DNA from: an uncultured Bilophila sp.
GTDB lineage: Bacteria > Desulfobacterota > Desulfovibrionia > Desulfovibrionales > Desulfovibrionaceae
Reading direction: 5' to 3'
Length of the DNA stretch: 39,376 nucleotides
Assembly (NCBI GenBank): GCA_902373525.1
Contig: CABKMN010000018.1
Span: 1 to 39,376 of the forward strand
The notes below the pieces were generated by a model. It was not told the origin of the DNA, made no database searches, and worked only from the letters and a program-made list of their open reading frames with translations. The translations under genes were made by a program, and so were the position numbers. Below, in pieces: positions 1 to 7,912 of this stretch; within the stretch, counting starts at the first letter, position 1, and each line of letters begins with the position of its first letter.

Positions 1-51
1 GGGGGAGGGGAACCTTTCTCCAGAAAGGTTCCCCTCCCCCTCCCCAATCTT
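1..51 (-). repeat. 3'-end hairpin element, copy A (after homoserine dehydrogenase)
   Basis: Perfect inverted repeat: positions 1-19 pair with 22-40. Read in the direction of the adjacent minus-strand gene, the loop is C(TGGA)G. The gene-proximal flank is AAGATTGGGG (complement of 42-51), seven bases beyond the stop codon at 58. The window edge cuts the distal part. There is no T-tract, so this is not a classical intrinsic terminator. It belongs to the same family as the elements at 6355, 7371, 15087 and 39302. Confidence 0.8.
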
Positions 52-57
52 CATTTC

Positions 58-1338
58 TTATCCCATCACCCGGTAACAGATGGCGGGGGCGAGGAGGAAA
101 TCGGACTTGCGCATGGTCTCGACGGCCTTGCGGACGGCGGAGACGGAAGCCTCGTGGGTCATGAAGACGAGGGGCACGCCGGCTTCGCTCTGGCCCTTCT
201 GGATGGCCTGCGCGATGCTGACGCCCTGATCGGAAAGCGCGCCGGAGAGGTCACGGAGCACGCCGGGATCGTCCTTGACCATGAAGCGCATGTAGTAGGT
301 GCTGCGGGCCTCTTCCGGGGGCAGGATGTCGGCGCGGGGAAGCACCTGCTGCACGAAGCCGGAGTTCAGCTTGTTGTTGCCGCGGGCTACGGAGATGAGG
401 TCCCCGAGCACCGCGCTGGCCGTGGGAAGGCTTCCCGCGCCGAGGCCGTGCAGGAAGAGGGAACCCACCGCATTGCCTTCCACACGCACGGCGTTGTAGG
501 CGCCGCCCACGCGGGCGAGCAGATAGGTGTGGTTCACCAGCGTGGGGAAAACCCCGGCCTCCAGCTTGCCGTCGCGCATCCGGGCGCGGCCCAGCAGTTT
601 GATGCGGTAGCCGAACTCGCGGGCGAAATCGATGTCCATCTTGTCGAGATTGCGGATGCCTTCGATGGGCATTTCCGTGTAGGGATAGTTTACGCCCCAG
701 GCCAGACGGATCAGTAGCACGAGCTTGTGCGCCGTGTCGAAGCCGTCGATGTCCAGCGTGGGATCGGCCTCGGCGTAGCCCTTGGCCTGCGCTTCGGAGA
801 GCGCGGAGGCAAAGTCGACGCCCTTGCTGGTCATTTCCGAAAGAATATAGTTGCCCGTCCCGTTCAAGATGCCTTCAAGTGAGGTGATGCGGTTGCCGGT
901 GAGGCTTTCCTTCAGGGTCTGGACAATGGGGATGCCGCCCGCGACGCTGGCTTCGTAGAGCAGGGTGGAACCCTTTTCCTCGGCCAGACGGAACAGCCCC
1001 GCGCCTTCTTCCGCGAGCAGGGCCTTGTTGGCGGTGATGACCTGCTTGCCGTTTTCGAGGCTGCGGGTGATGAGCCGTTTGGGCGCGTCGATGCCGCCCA
1101 TGAGCTCGATGATCACGTCGATGTCCGGATCGTCGGCGAGGCTCATGGGATCGGTCGTGAGCGCCACCCCTTCCGGAAGATCGCGTTTGCGGTTCGGGTT
1201 GCGGACGGCAACGGTTTTCAGGCGGAAATCACAACCGGAGCGGGCGCGGATTTCTTCGGCGTTTTCGGACAGCAGACGCACAAGTCCGCCGCCGACGGTT
1301 CCGAGTCCGGCGAGTCCGAGAGTCAGGGTCGTATTCAT
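58..1338 (-). CDS. hom: Homoserine dehydrogenase with C-terminal ACT domain
   Basis: Reduces aspartate-4-semialdehyde to homoserine with NAD(P)H, the branch point toward threonine and methionine; cytoplasmic. The 426-aa product opens with a Rossmann loop (GLAGLGTVGGG, residues 8-18). It carries the family core motifs YEASVAGGIPI, EGILNGTGNYIL and the catalytic-region segment EADPTLDIDGFD. A C-terminal ACT domain (about residues 345-425, starting near YYMRFMVKDDPGVLRDL) is the usual site of threonine feedback. I chose the ATG at 1338 because AAAGGA sits just upstream and the Rossmann fold begins immediately; the frame stays open to 1584, but that extension has no family similarity. It is divergent from aroC and followed by hairpin copy A. 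Confidence 0.95.
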   Translation of the reverse strand: MNTTLTLGLAGLGTVGGGLVRLLSENAEEIRARSGCDFRLKTVAVRNPNRKRDLPEGVALTTDPMSLADDPDIDVIIELMGGIDAPKRLITRSLENGKQVITANKALLAEEGAGLFRLAEEKGSTLLYEASVAGGIPIVQTLKESLTGNRITSLEGILNGTGNYILSEMTSKGVDFASALSEAQAKGYAEADPTLDIDGFDTAHKLVLLIRLAWGVNYPYTEMPIEGIRNLDKMDIDFAREFGYRIKLLGRARMRDGKLEAGVFPTLVNHTYLLARVGGAYNAVRVEGNAVGSLFLHGLGAGSLPTASAVLGDLISVARGNNKLNSGFVQQVLPRADILPPEEARSTYYMRFMVKDDPGVLRDLSGALSDQGVSIAQAIQKGQSEAGVPLVFMTHEASVSAVRKAVETMRKSDFLLAPAICYRVMG

Positions 1339-1404
1339 CAGATGTCCTTTGGGGCTGAAGTCCTTGACGGCGGGGAAAGGCCCGGCCGCAGCATGGCGTC
1401 TTCG

Positions 1405-1434
1405 TGTATAGTAGGGAACCCCGGCTTCTGTAAA
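1405..1434 (-). promoter_or_regulatory. Candidate sigma70 promoter for homoserine dehydrogenase
   Basis: On the minus strand, TTTACA (complement of 1429-1434) lies 18 bp from TATACA (complement of 1405-1410), about 67 bp upstream of the ATG at 1338. The -35 box matches 5 of 6 consensus bases and the -10 box 4 of 6. This is pattern matching only. Confidence 0.35.
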
Positions 1435-1543
1435 GGGAAAGCCGGTTGCGTCGGACGCGGACGGGTGGCGGATTCGCCCGACCGCCGCTGGACGCCGAAA
1501 ACGAATCGTGTTTTGATGGAGCCGTACGGAGGAATACAGATTC

Positions 1544-2626
1544 ATGAGCGGAAACACTTTCGGACGCCTTTTTCGTCTGACCACCTATGGGGAATCCCAC
1601 GGCCCCGCGCTCGGCGGAGTGGTGGACGGCTGCCCGGCGGGCCTCGCGCTCTCCGAGGAGCTGATCCAGAAGGAACTCGACCGGCGGCGGCCCGGCTCCG
1701 GGACCGCCGGGACCACGCGCAGGGAGCCGGACGCGATCCGGCTGCTCTCCGGCGTGTTCAACGGCGTGACCACCGGAACCCCCATCGGTTTCAGCATCGA
1801 GAACACCAATCAGCGCTCCGGCGACTACGGCCCGCTGGCGGCGGTGTGGCGTCCGGGCCATGCCGACATGACCTATGACGCCAAGTACGGCGTGCGCGAC
1901 TTCCGGGGCGGCGGGCGCTCCTCGGGCCGCGAAACCGCCGCGCGCGTGGCGGGCGGAGCCGTCGCCCGCGCCCTGCTCGCGGCGGAAGGGATCGCCGTGC
2001 GCTCGCATACGCTGGAAATCGGCGGCCTGCCCGCGCCGTCGTTCACGCCCGAAGAGGCGGCGGCAGCGGCTTCCCGTCCCTACTGCGCGCCCTGCGACGC
2101 CGCCGTGGATGCGTGGGAGGAGCTGGTGCGCGCGGTGCGCGGCGAGGGAGACACCCTCGGCGGCATCGTCCGCGTGGAGGTGACGGGCGTTCCCGCCGGT
2201 TTGGGCGAACCCGTGTTCGACAGGCTGGACGCCGTACTGGCGCAGGCGCTCATGAGCGTAGGCGCGGTCAAGGGCGTGGAGATCGGGGACGGCTTCGCCG
2301 CCGCCCGCAGCCGGGGCAGCCTGAACAACGACGCCTACCGTCCCGCCGGCCCCGGTTCGACGCCGGGCAATCCCGCCTCCAACCATTGCGGGGGCATCCT
2401 CGGCGGCATTTCCACCGGGCAGACGCTGATCATGACCGCGGCGATCAAGCCCATCCCCTCCATCGCGAAGGAGCAGCGCAGCGTCAACGCCGAGGGCGAA
2501 GCCGTGACCCTGCGCGTGGGCGGACGGCACGACATCTGCGCCATCCCGCGCGTCAATCCCGTACTGGAGGCGATGGCCGCCCTGACCGTGGCCGACGCCC
2601 TGCTGTCGCAGCGTCGGATGGGGTAG
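1544..2626 (+). CDS. aroC: Chorismate synthase
   Basis: Converts 5-enolpyruvylshikimate-3-phosphate to chorismate, the last shikimate-pathway step, using reduced FMN; cytoplasmic. The 360-aa length is normal for the family. Signature segments are visible: TTYGESHG near the N-terminus (residues 8-15), RPGHAD near 103, and YGVRDFRGGGRSSGRETAAR around 115-134. Start ATG 1544 is preceded by GGAGGA at 1528-1533, ten bases upstream. Only three bases separate its stop from the next ATG at 2630, so the downstream helicase is probably translationally coupled. Confidence 0.97.
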   Translation: MSGNTFGRLFRLTTYGESHGPALGGVVDGCPAGLALSEELIQKELDRRRPGSGTAGTTRREPDAIRLLSGVFNGVTTGTPIGFSIENTNQRSGDYGPLAAVWRPGHADMTYDAKYGVRDFRGGGRSSGRETAARVAGGAVARALLAAEGIAVRSHTLEIGGLPAPSFTPEEAAAAASRPYCAPCDAAVDAWEELVRAVRGEGDTLGGIVRVEVTGVPAGLGEPVFDRLDAVLAQALMSVGAVKGVEIGDGFAAARSRGSLNNDAYRPAGPGSTPGNPASNHCGGILGGISTGQTLIMTAAIKPIPSIAKEQRSVNAEGEAVTLRVGGRHDICAIPRVNPVLEAMAALTVADALLSQRRMG

Positions 2627-2629
2627 GGC

Positions 2630-4855
2630 ATGCCGCAGCTTTCTCTTTCCTCCCTGAACGACGCCGTGGAATTGCAGGGCACGCTGGAGCGCGTCGTCTT
2701 CCACAATGAGGACAACGGGTACACCGTGTTCCGGGTCAGGCCCGAGGGCAAGGACGAGGTGGACCTCGTCACCGTGGTCGGGCACATGGGCAGTCCGCAG
2801 GCGGGCGCGTCCCTGCGCATCAAGGGCCGGTGGGTGAACAACGCCCGGTTCGGCAGGCAGGTGCAGATGGAGTCTTTCGAGAGCCTGCTCCCCGCCACCA
2901 CCGAAGGCATCAAGATGTATCTGGCCTCCGGGCTGATCAAGGGCATCGGCAAGAGCATCGCCGCGCGCATCGTCAAAGCGTTCGGGGAAGACACCCTCCG
3001 CATTTTCGACGAGGAGCCGCAGCGCCTGCTGGAAGTGTCCGGCATCACCGAAAAGAAGCTGGTCACCATCGTCGAGTGCTGGGCCGAACATCAGGGCGTG
3101 CGGAATCTGGTCCAGTTCCTCCAGCCGCACGACATCGGCGCGTCCTTCGCCGTACGCATCTACAAGCATTACGGCCCACAGGCGCTGTCCATCGTGCAGG
3201 AAAACCCCTACCGGCTGGCGATGGACATCCGGGGCATCGGCTTTCTCACGGCGGACGCGCTGGCGTCGAAGCTCGGTTTCGAGAGCGAGCATCCCCTGCG
3301 GATTCAGGCGGGCACGCTGTACACGCTGATGAAGCAGATCGACGACGGGCACGTCTACTATCCCCGCCGACTGCTGGTGGAGCAGACCTGCGCCCAGCTC
3401 GGCATCGCTGCGGAGTTCGTGGAGGAGGCCGTGGATTCCCTCGCCCGCGAGGAACGCGTGGTGCTGGAGGAACTCGACGACGAGGTGGGCGTCTACCTGA
3501 CCCGCTTCCATCATTACGAATCCAAGATCGCCTATTACCTGCGCCGCATCCTCGCTTCGCCCAAGTCGGTGCGTTTCCCCAAACCCGACGAGGTGGTGGA
3601 GAAGGTGGTGTCCGAACTCGGCATCACGCTGGCGGAGGAACAGGTCGAGGCGGTGCGCACGGCGGCGACCTCCAAGGTCATGGTCCTGACCGGCGGTCCC
3701 GGCACGGGCAAGACCACCATCCTCAGCGCGATCATCAAGGTCTTTTCGGGAAACAAGTCCAAAATCCTGCTTGCCGCGCCCACGGGCCGGGCCGCCAAGC
3801 GCATGTCCGAAGCCATCGGGCGCGAGGCCCGCACCATCCACCGCCTGCTCGAATACACGCCCAAGGACGACGGCTTCGCCCGCAACGAGGACAACCCGCT
3901 GGCCTGCGGACTGCTCGTGGTGGACGAGGCGTCCATGATGGACACCATGCTGGCCTATCATCTGCTCAAGGCGGCTCCGCTCGGCGCGACCATCGTGTTT
4001 GTTGGCGACGTCCACCAGTTGCCCTCGGTGGGGCCGGGCAACGTGCTCGGGGACCTGATCGCCTCCGGGGCCATCCCCGTGGTCGAGCTGGTGGAAGTCT
4101 TCCGGCAGGCGGCGGAAAGCGAAATCGTGTGCAACGCCCATCTGATCAACCGGGGCGAGTTGCCGCGTCTCGAATCCTCGAAGGATCGTCTTTCCGATTT
4201 TTATTTCATGCGGCAGGCGGACCCGGATCGGGCGGCGGACGTCATCGTGGACCTTGTGAAGAACCACATCCCCCGCCGGTTTCAGCTCGACCCGTTCGAC
4301 GAGATACAGGTGCTCTCGCCCATGCACAAGGGCACCGTGGGCGCGGCGAACCTCAACCTTCGGCTCCAGCAGGCGCTGAATCCCGAAGGCGAGGCCCTGC
4401 AACGCGGGGAACGGCTTTACCGGCTCGGGGATAAGGTCATGCAAATTCGCAACAACTATGAGAAAGATGTCTACAACGGCGACATCGGGCGGGTTTCCAG
4501 CGTTGACGTGAAGGAAAAATGCCTTGTTGTTCGGTATGATGACCGGTATGTGGGGTACGACTGGGAGGAACTGGACGAAATAGTGGCGGCCTACGCCATT
4601 TCCATTCACAAATCACAGGGATCGGAATATCCTGCCGTCGTCATTCCGCTCATGACCCAGCATTACATGCTGTTGCAGCGGAACCTTATCTACACGGGAG
4701 TGACGCGAGGCAAACGCCTCGTCGTGCTGGTGGGCGAACCGAGGGCTCTGGCGATGGCCGTCAAGAACAACCGCATGCAGAAGCGGTACACATGGCTGGC
4801 CAGACGTCTGGGCGCGGCGCAACCCGGCGCGGCGGCTCCGAAAACCGAGGATTGA
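2630..4855 (+). CDS. recD2: RecD2-type ATP-dependent DNA helicase
   Basis: Superfamily 1B 5'-3' DNA helicase of the stand-alone RecD2 class, acting in DNA repair or replication. The 741-aa protein has the RecD2 N-terminal region beginning ELQGTLERVVFHNEDNGYTVF. Helix-hairpin-helix repeats follow (GLIKGIGKSIAARI and nearby LLEVSGITEKK). The ATPase core has Walker A GGPGTGKTT (355-363), Walker B VVDEAS (D432, E433), GDVHQLPSVGPG, and late motifs SIHKSQGSEYPAVV and YTGVTRGKRLVVL. No recB or recC gene is nearby, which agrees with RecD2 rather than the RecBCD subunit. It follows aroC by three bases. Confidence 0.93.
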   Translation: MPQLSLSSLNDAVELQGTLERVVFHNEDNGYTVFRVRPEGKDEVDLVTVVGHMGSPQAGASLRIKGRWVNNARFGRQVQMESFESLLPATTEGIKMYLASGLIKGIGKSIAARIVKAFGEDTLRIFDEEPQRLLEVSGITEKKLVTIVECWAEHQGVRNLVQFLQPHDIGASFAVRIYKHYGPQALSIVQENPYRLAMDIRGIGFLTADALASKLGFESEHPLRIQAGTLYTLMKQIDDGHVYYPRRLLVEQTCAQLGIAAEFVEEAVDSLAREERVVLEELDDEVGVYLTRFHHYESKIAYYLRRILASPKSVRFPKPDEVVEKVVSELGITLAEEQVEAVRTAATSKVMVLTGGPGTGKTTILSAIIKVFSGNKSKILLAAPTGRAAKRMSEAIGREARTIHRLLEYTPKDDGFARNEDNPLACGLLVVDEASMMDTMLAYHLLKAAPLGATIVFVGDVHQLPSVGPGNVLGDLIASGAIPVVELVEVFRQAAESEIVCNAHLINRGELPRLESSKDRLSDFYFMRQADPDRAADVIVDLVKNHIPRRFQLDPFDEIQVLSPMHKGTVGAANLNLRLQQALNPEGEALQRGERLYRLGDKVMQIRNNYEKDVYNGDIGRVSSVDVKEKCLVVRYDDRYVGYDWEELDEIVAAYAISIHKSQGSEYPAVVIPLMTQHYMLLQRNLIYTGVTRGKRLVVLVGEPRALAMAVKNNRMQKRYTWLARRLGAAQPGAAAPKTED

Positions 4856-4860
4856 GAGTT

Positions 4861-6354
4861 ATGATCGTTGCGGATGCCCAAGGCGGGCGGCGGGAAGCGT
4901 CGCCGTATGACAGGCGCGGGGGGAAAGGGCCTTCCCCCCGGAACGCGAAAGGCCCCTTTGGAGCGGCGGGGAGCCGCTGGCTGGTTTTGATTCTGGCGTT
5001 GTGCTGCACGCTCGCGCTGGCGGGCTGCGGCGGGACGCGGGGCGGCGGGAAGGCCGCTCCGACGGACGAAGGCGCTTTTTCCGGGCCCAGAGGCAGCATC
5101 GCCGATCTGCGGAAGCTCCCGCAGGACCTGCTGGTCTACGCCAGGGAAAACAACCCGGACAGGCCGCTCATGTCGGCGGCGGAGCAGGCCCGGCAGAACG
5201 CCCGTTTCGACAGCCTGTTTTTCGGTCCGTGGGAGGCCGTGCGTTCGAGCGTGCCCGCCTCCGAGGCGTTCGCCATTTTCGGCGGGCAGCACAAGCGCGG
5301 CAAGGCGCGGGGATGGGCGGAAAACCTCCAGCCGTGGACGCAGGAAAACTGGGACCGGCTGATGGCCAACGCCGCGCGCGAAGCCTATCCGTCCCGGTTC
5401 GACAAGGCGATCACCGTGCGCCCCACGGTCCTGCGCGAAGCGCCCACGGACAAACCGCGTTTCGGCAACCCCTCCGAAGCCGGTGAGGGCTACCCTTTCG
5501 ACATGTTTTTCTATTCCTCGCTGCCCGTGGGCATGCCCCTGCTGGTGGTGCACGCTTCCGCCGACGGCGCGTGGGTGTTCGTGGAGACGGGCCTCGTGTC
5601 CGGCTGGGTGCCCACGGCGGATACGGCGGTGACGGATGCGTCCTTCCGTTCGCAGTATCGGAACGGCCGGTATGCGGTGGTCGTGCGTGACGACGTGCCG
5701 TTGCTGGACGGCGCGGGCCGCTACGTCACCACCGGGAATCTGGGCACCATGTTGCCCGTGTCGTCGTCTTCCGGTTCCGCTCTGACGTTGATGGCCCCGG
5801 TACGCGATCCGCAGGGCCGCGCGGTGACGGTGCCCGTGCGGGTGTCCTCGCTCGACGCCGTGCGCAAGCCGCTTCCGCTGACGGCGAAGGCGGTGGCCGA
5901 GATCGGCAACCGGATGATGGGCCAGCCCTACGGTTGGGGCGGTTTTTTGTTCAACCGCGACTGTTCGTTGGCGATGAGGGACCTGTTCATCCCTTTTGGA
6001 GTCTGGCTGCCCCGCAATTCCGCGGCGCAGGCCAAGGCATGGCGGTATGTCGGGTTCGTGAAGTCTTCGCCCGCGGGTAAGGAAAGCCTGATCAAGGACG
6101 AGGGCGTGCCCTTTGCGACGCTGCTCTGGCTGCGCGGGCACATCACCCTGTACGTCGGCACCTACAAGGGGCAGCCGGTCATGTTCCACAACATGTGGGG
6201 CATCCGCACCGACGAGGGAGGCCGGGAAGGCCGCCACATCATCGGGCGCGCCGTCGTGACCTCGCTCCAGCCCGGAGCCGAGCTTCCCAACGTGCGCAGC
6301 GAAAACCTCATCCTGTCGCGTCTGCGGGGCATGAGCGTGCTGCGGTATGATTGA
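4861..6354 (+). CDS. SH3-domain NlpC/P60 lipoprotein peptidase
   Basis: Predicted membrane-anchored murein peptidase of the multi-domain SH3b/NlpC-P60 type, which cleaves peptide stems of peptidoglycan. The 497-aa product has a hydrophobic stretch (about 40-55) ending in the lipobox LAGC with Cys56. An N-terminal stabilising segment and two SH3-like regions follow (around 185-330). The NlpC/P60 core is GWGG followed by RDCS with likely catalytic Cys368, and LRGH with His427. The start at 4861 lies five bases after the helicase stop with GAGG upstream; an in-frame ATG at 4792 would overlap the helicase. The 40 residues before the hydrophobic core make an unusually long n-region. Hairpin copy B follows the stop. 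Confidence 0.87.
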   Translation: MIVADAQGGRREASPYDRRGGKGPSPRNAKGPFGAAGSRWLVLILALCCTLALAGCGGTRGGGKAAPTDEGAFSGPRGSIADLRKLPQDLLVYARENNPDRPLMSAAEQARQNARFDSLFFGPWEAVRSSVPASEAFAIFGGQHKRGKARGWAENLQPWTQENWDRLMANAAREAYPSRFDKAITVRPTVLREAPTDKPRFGNPSEAGEGYPFDMFFYSSLPVGMPLLVVHASADGAWVFVETGLVSGWVPTADTAVTDASFRSQYRNGRYAVVVRDDVPLLDGAGRYVTTGNLGTMLPVSSSSGSALTLMAPVRDPQGRAVTVPVRVSSLDAVRKPLPLTAKAVAEIGNRMMGQPYGWGGFLFNRDCSLAMRDLFIPFGVWLPRNSAAQAKAWRYVGFVKSSPAGKESLIKDEGVPFATLLWLRGHITLYVGTYKGQPVMFHNMWGIRTDEGGREGRHIIGRAVVTSLQPGAELPNVRSENLILSRLRGMSVLRYD

Positions 6355-6495
6355 AGATTGGGGAAGGGAGGGGAAACGTTTCTGAAGAAACGTTTCCCCT
6401 CCCTTCCCCAAAACCCATCCATCCCTTTCCAAAGACTTTCGACTGTATCGAATCCCTCATGGCGGCCTTTCGGCGCATGGGGGATTTTCGTTTCC
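6355..6495 (+). repeat. 3'-end hairpin element, copy B (after NlpC/P60 gene), with tail and second palindrome
   Basis: Positions 6358-6382 pair perfectly with 6387-6411 (25 bp) around a TGAA tetraloop. A spacer rich in CCATCC and the conserved tail AAAGACTTTCGAC (6431-6443) follow. Next come TATCGAATCCCTCATGG (6446-6462) and a second palindrome, AATCCCTCATG (6451-6461) against CATGGGGGATT (6476-6486). The same order of parts is seen in copy D. The gene-proximal flank GAAGATTGGGG overlaps the stop codon of the preceding gene. Confidence 0.85.
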
Positions 6496-6588
6496 CTGCT
6501 GGGGGGGGGGAGATATAGGGAACGGGATTGTGCGGAGGGAAATGTGTTTGGCACGGTTGAAGCTGTTTCCGGTGGGGGAGAAAAGGGG

Positions 6589-6621
6589 AAAGCCGCTCCT
6601 CCGGGGAGGAACGGCTTTTTT
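6589..6621 (+). terminator. Intrinsic terminator between convergent genes
   Basis: Stem AAAGCCG...TCC (6589-6602) pairs with GGA...CGGCTTT (6605-6618), with one C/A mismatch and a small loop. Six Ts run through 6616-6621 on the plus strand. It lies between the convergent NlpC/P60 gene and the receiver gene. The symmetric stem could also stop minus-strand transcription, although its T-tract is poorer. Confidence 0.7.
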
Positions 6622-6640
6622 GAAAAGGGAAAAGATGGGA

Positions 6641-6997
6641 TTACATGACGCTGGAGAGGACCTTGAGGAGGTTTTCGGCGTCGGAGGCTTTGGGCGAGGA
6701 AGGCAGGGGCATGAGGATGCCGAGTCCCTCGGTGGCCTCGTGGAATTCGTCGGGGTCCATGTCGCTGACCACGGCGGTGTGGACGCTGGCGTTGATCATC
6801 ATGATGTCGATGACGGCCTGACGGAGTGCCTTGTCTTCGAGGTTGAGATCGAGGATGGCGAGGGCCGGAGGCGTATCGCGGATGATCGGTTTGGCGTCCT
6901 CCAGCGAAGCGGCCTGCCGCACCGTATGCCCGTTTTGCAGAACCGGCAGGCATTCGTTCCAGACTTCGGGACGGGGCGTGATGAGAAGCAGTTCCAT
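6641..6997 (-). CDS. Stand-alone degenerate response-regulator receiver protein
   Basis: The 118-aa product resembles a CheY-like single receiver domain: hydrophobic beta-strand MELLLIT, then ALAILDLNLED with Asp50 at the phospho-acceptor position, then TAVVSDMD with Ser78 in the switch position. It departs from a working receiver. The acidic pair after strand 1 is replaced by TPRP, and the conserved Lys-Pro after strand 5 reads PLPSSP. It may therefore be a pseudo-receiver that does not take up phosphate normally. Start ATG 6997 has AAAGGA just upstream. The frame stays open upstream through hairpin copy C, which is not coding. No kinase gene adjoins it. Function unknown. Confidence 0.75.
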   Translation of the reverse strand: MELLLITPRPEVWNECLPVLQNGHTVRQAASLEDAKPIIRDTPPALAILDLNLEDKALRQAVIDIMMINASVHTAVVSDMDPDEFHEATEGLGILMPLPSSPKASDAENLLKVLSSVM

Positions 6998-7370
6998 GTT
7001 GGTTCCTTTCTGATGAACGTCGGCGGTACGGGATGGCCCCCGCCCGGAAAAGGTTGTACCTGTTGCCGGAGAACGCCGCCTTGCCGAACGTGGCCTTACG
7101 GTGCGGCGCAGGCGGAGACATGCTCCGTTTTCCCGCGCATCGCCACACCATGCGGCCACACCGGGATAAAGGCTGTCCCGCGTACCCACGATATTGACGG
7201 ACTCGGCATGATCAGAGGGACACTCCCACGCCTGCGGAGACTCCCGACCCGCCGGAGATACGGTCGCAAATGCCGATAACGCCGATTTCCCCCGGGGATA
7301 CTCCCGGTCAGCCGGGGCACGGTCCGCATCGCCGACGGACCGTTCCGCGCTTACGCGCACTCCCGTGAAG
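6998..7370. other. Intergenic region upstream of the receiver gene
   Basis: No supported gene. The minus-strand reading frame runs open here but shows no protein-family character and no start context. One short hairpin is visible (GGTCCG at 7321-7326 with CGGACC at 7336-7341). The receiver promoter should lie here, but I found no convincing -35/-10 pair. Confidence 0.5.
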
Positions 7371-7477
7371 AGGGATTCGATAAGGTCGAACGTCTTTGGG
7401 AGGAGAGAGGGAGGTTTGGAGGTGGAGAGGACCCCTTTCTCCAGAAAGGGGTCCTCTCCACCTCCAATCTTCATTTC
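7371..7477 (-). repeat. 3'-end hairpin element, copy C (after NifX/ORP-like gene)
   Basis: Positions 7416-7440 pair perfectly with 7443-7467 (25 bp). In gene sense the loop is C(TGGA)G. The distal tail on the plus strand is AGGGATTCGATAAGGTCGAA (7371-7390) followed by CGTCTTTGG, matching the tails of copies B and D. The second palindrome is diverged or lost in this copy. The gene-proximal flank AAGATTGGAGG runs into the stop codon of the NifX-like gene. Confidence 0.85.
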
Positions 7478-7858
7478 CTAGTGATGCCCGCTGCCGCAGG
7501 TGAATTCGGTGGAGAAGGCGGGGAGCTTGCCTTCGATGAAGGCCTGCACGGCCTGACCGACGGTGGGGAAGTTGCCCGCGTAGTAGACGGCGACGCCGAC
7601 CTGCTGGAAGCCCATGAGCGGACGCATGCCCATGCCGCCCGCGAGGAGCGTGGTCACGCCGTGGGAGGCGAGGTGCTGCACCGGGGCGAGGCAGCCGCCC
7701 TGCTGGTGGGGCACGTTGGGCAGGGTGTCCACGGATTTGATTTCGCCGTCTTCGATCTTCACGATGGTGTAGATGTCGCAGTGGCCGAAGTGCATGCCCA
7801 TGCCGGCTTCGAGGCCGCCGGGAAGCGCGGAAGGAATCGCGAGGGTGATCGTGCTCAT
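7478..7858 (-). CDS. NifX/NifB-type dinitrogenase cofactor-domain protein (orange-protein-like)
   Basis: Small 126-aa protein of the dinitrogenase iron-molybdenum cofactor family (NifX/NafY/ORP fold). Family relatives bind metal-sulfur clusters such as the Mo-Cu cluster of Desulfovibrio orange protein. Visible features are the N-terminal strand ITLAIPSA, the segment FGHCDIYTIVKIEDGEI, the glycine-rich LLAGGMGMRPL, and a C-terminal CGSGHH tail that could hold metal. Start ATG 7858 has AGGAGA upstream. It is the last gene of the minus-strand operon, 54 bp after the second MinD-type ATPase, and is followed by hairpin copy C. Whether it is a true ORP, rather than another NifX-like protein, is inference from neighbours and size. 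Confidence 0.85.
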   Translation of the reverse strand: MSTITLAIPSALPGGLEAGMGMHFGHCDIYTIVKIEDGEIKSVDTLPNVPHQQGGCLAPVQHLASHGVTTLLAGGMGMRPLMGFQQVGVAVYYAGNFPTVGQAVQAFIEGKLPAFSTEFTCGSGHH

Positions 7859-7912
7859 TGGAAGAGTCTCCTGTTGGGTTAAAGTATGGGTAAAACGCCG
7901 CCGCCGGAGCGA

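Noticed and set aside
1229..4609. 1126-codon open frame on the minus strand
   Set aside because: Lies opposite aroC and recD2, both with full family motifs. It is rich in H, R, G and D runs typical of antisense frames in GC-rich DNA and has no recognisable domain.
6358..6411. Hairpin copies as ordinary intrinsic terminators
   Set aside because: None of the copies has a T-tract after the stem in gene sense, whereas true T-tract terminators are found elsewhere in the window (for example 14965-15006 and 23829-23873).
7000..7474. N-terminal extension of the receiver gene reading through hairpin copy C
   Set aside because: The extension translates the repeat element itself; the ATG at 6997 has a good Shine-Dalgarno and starts the receiver fold.
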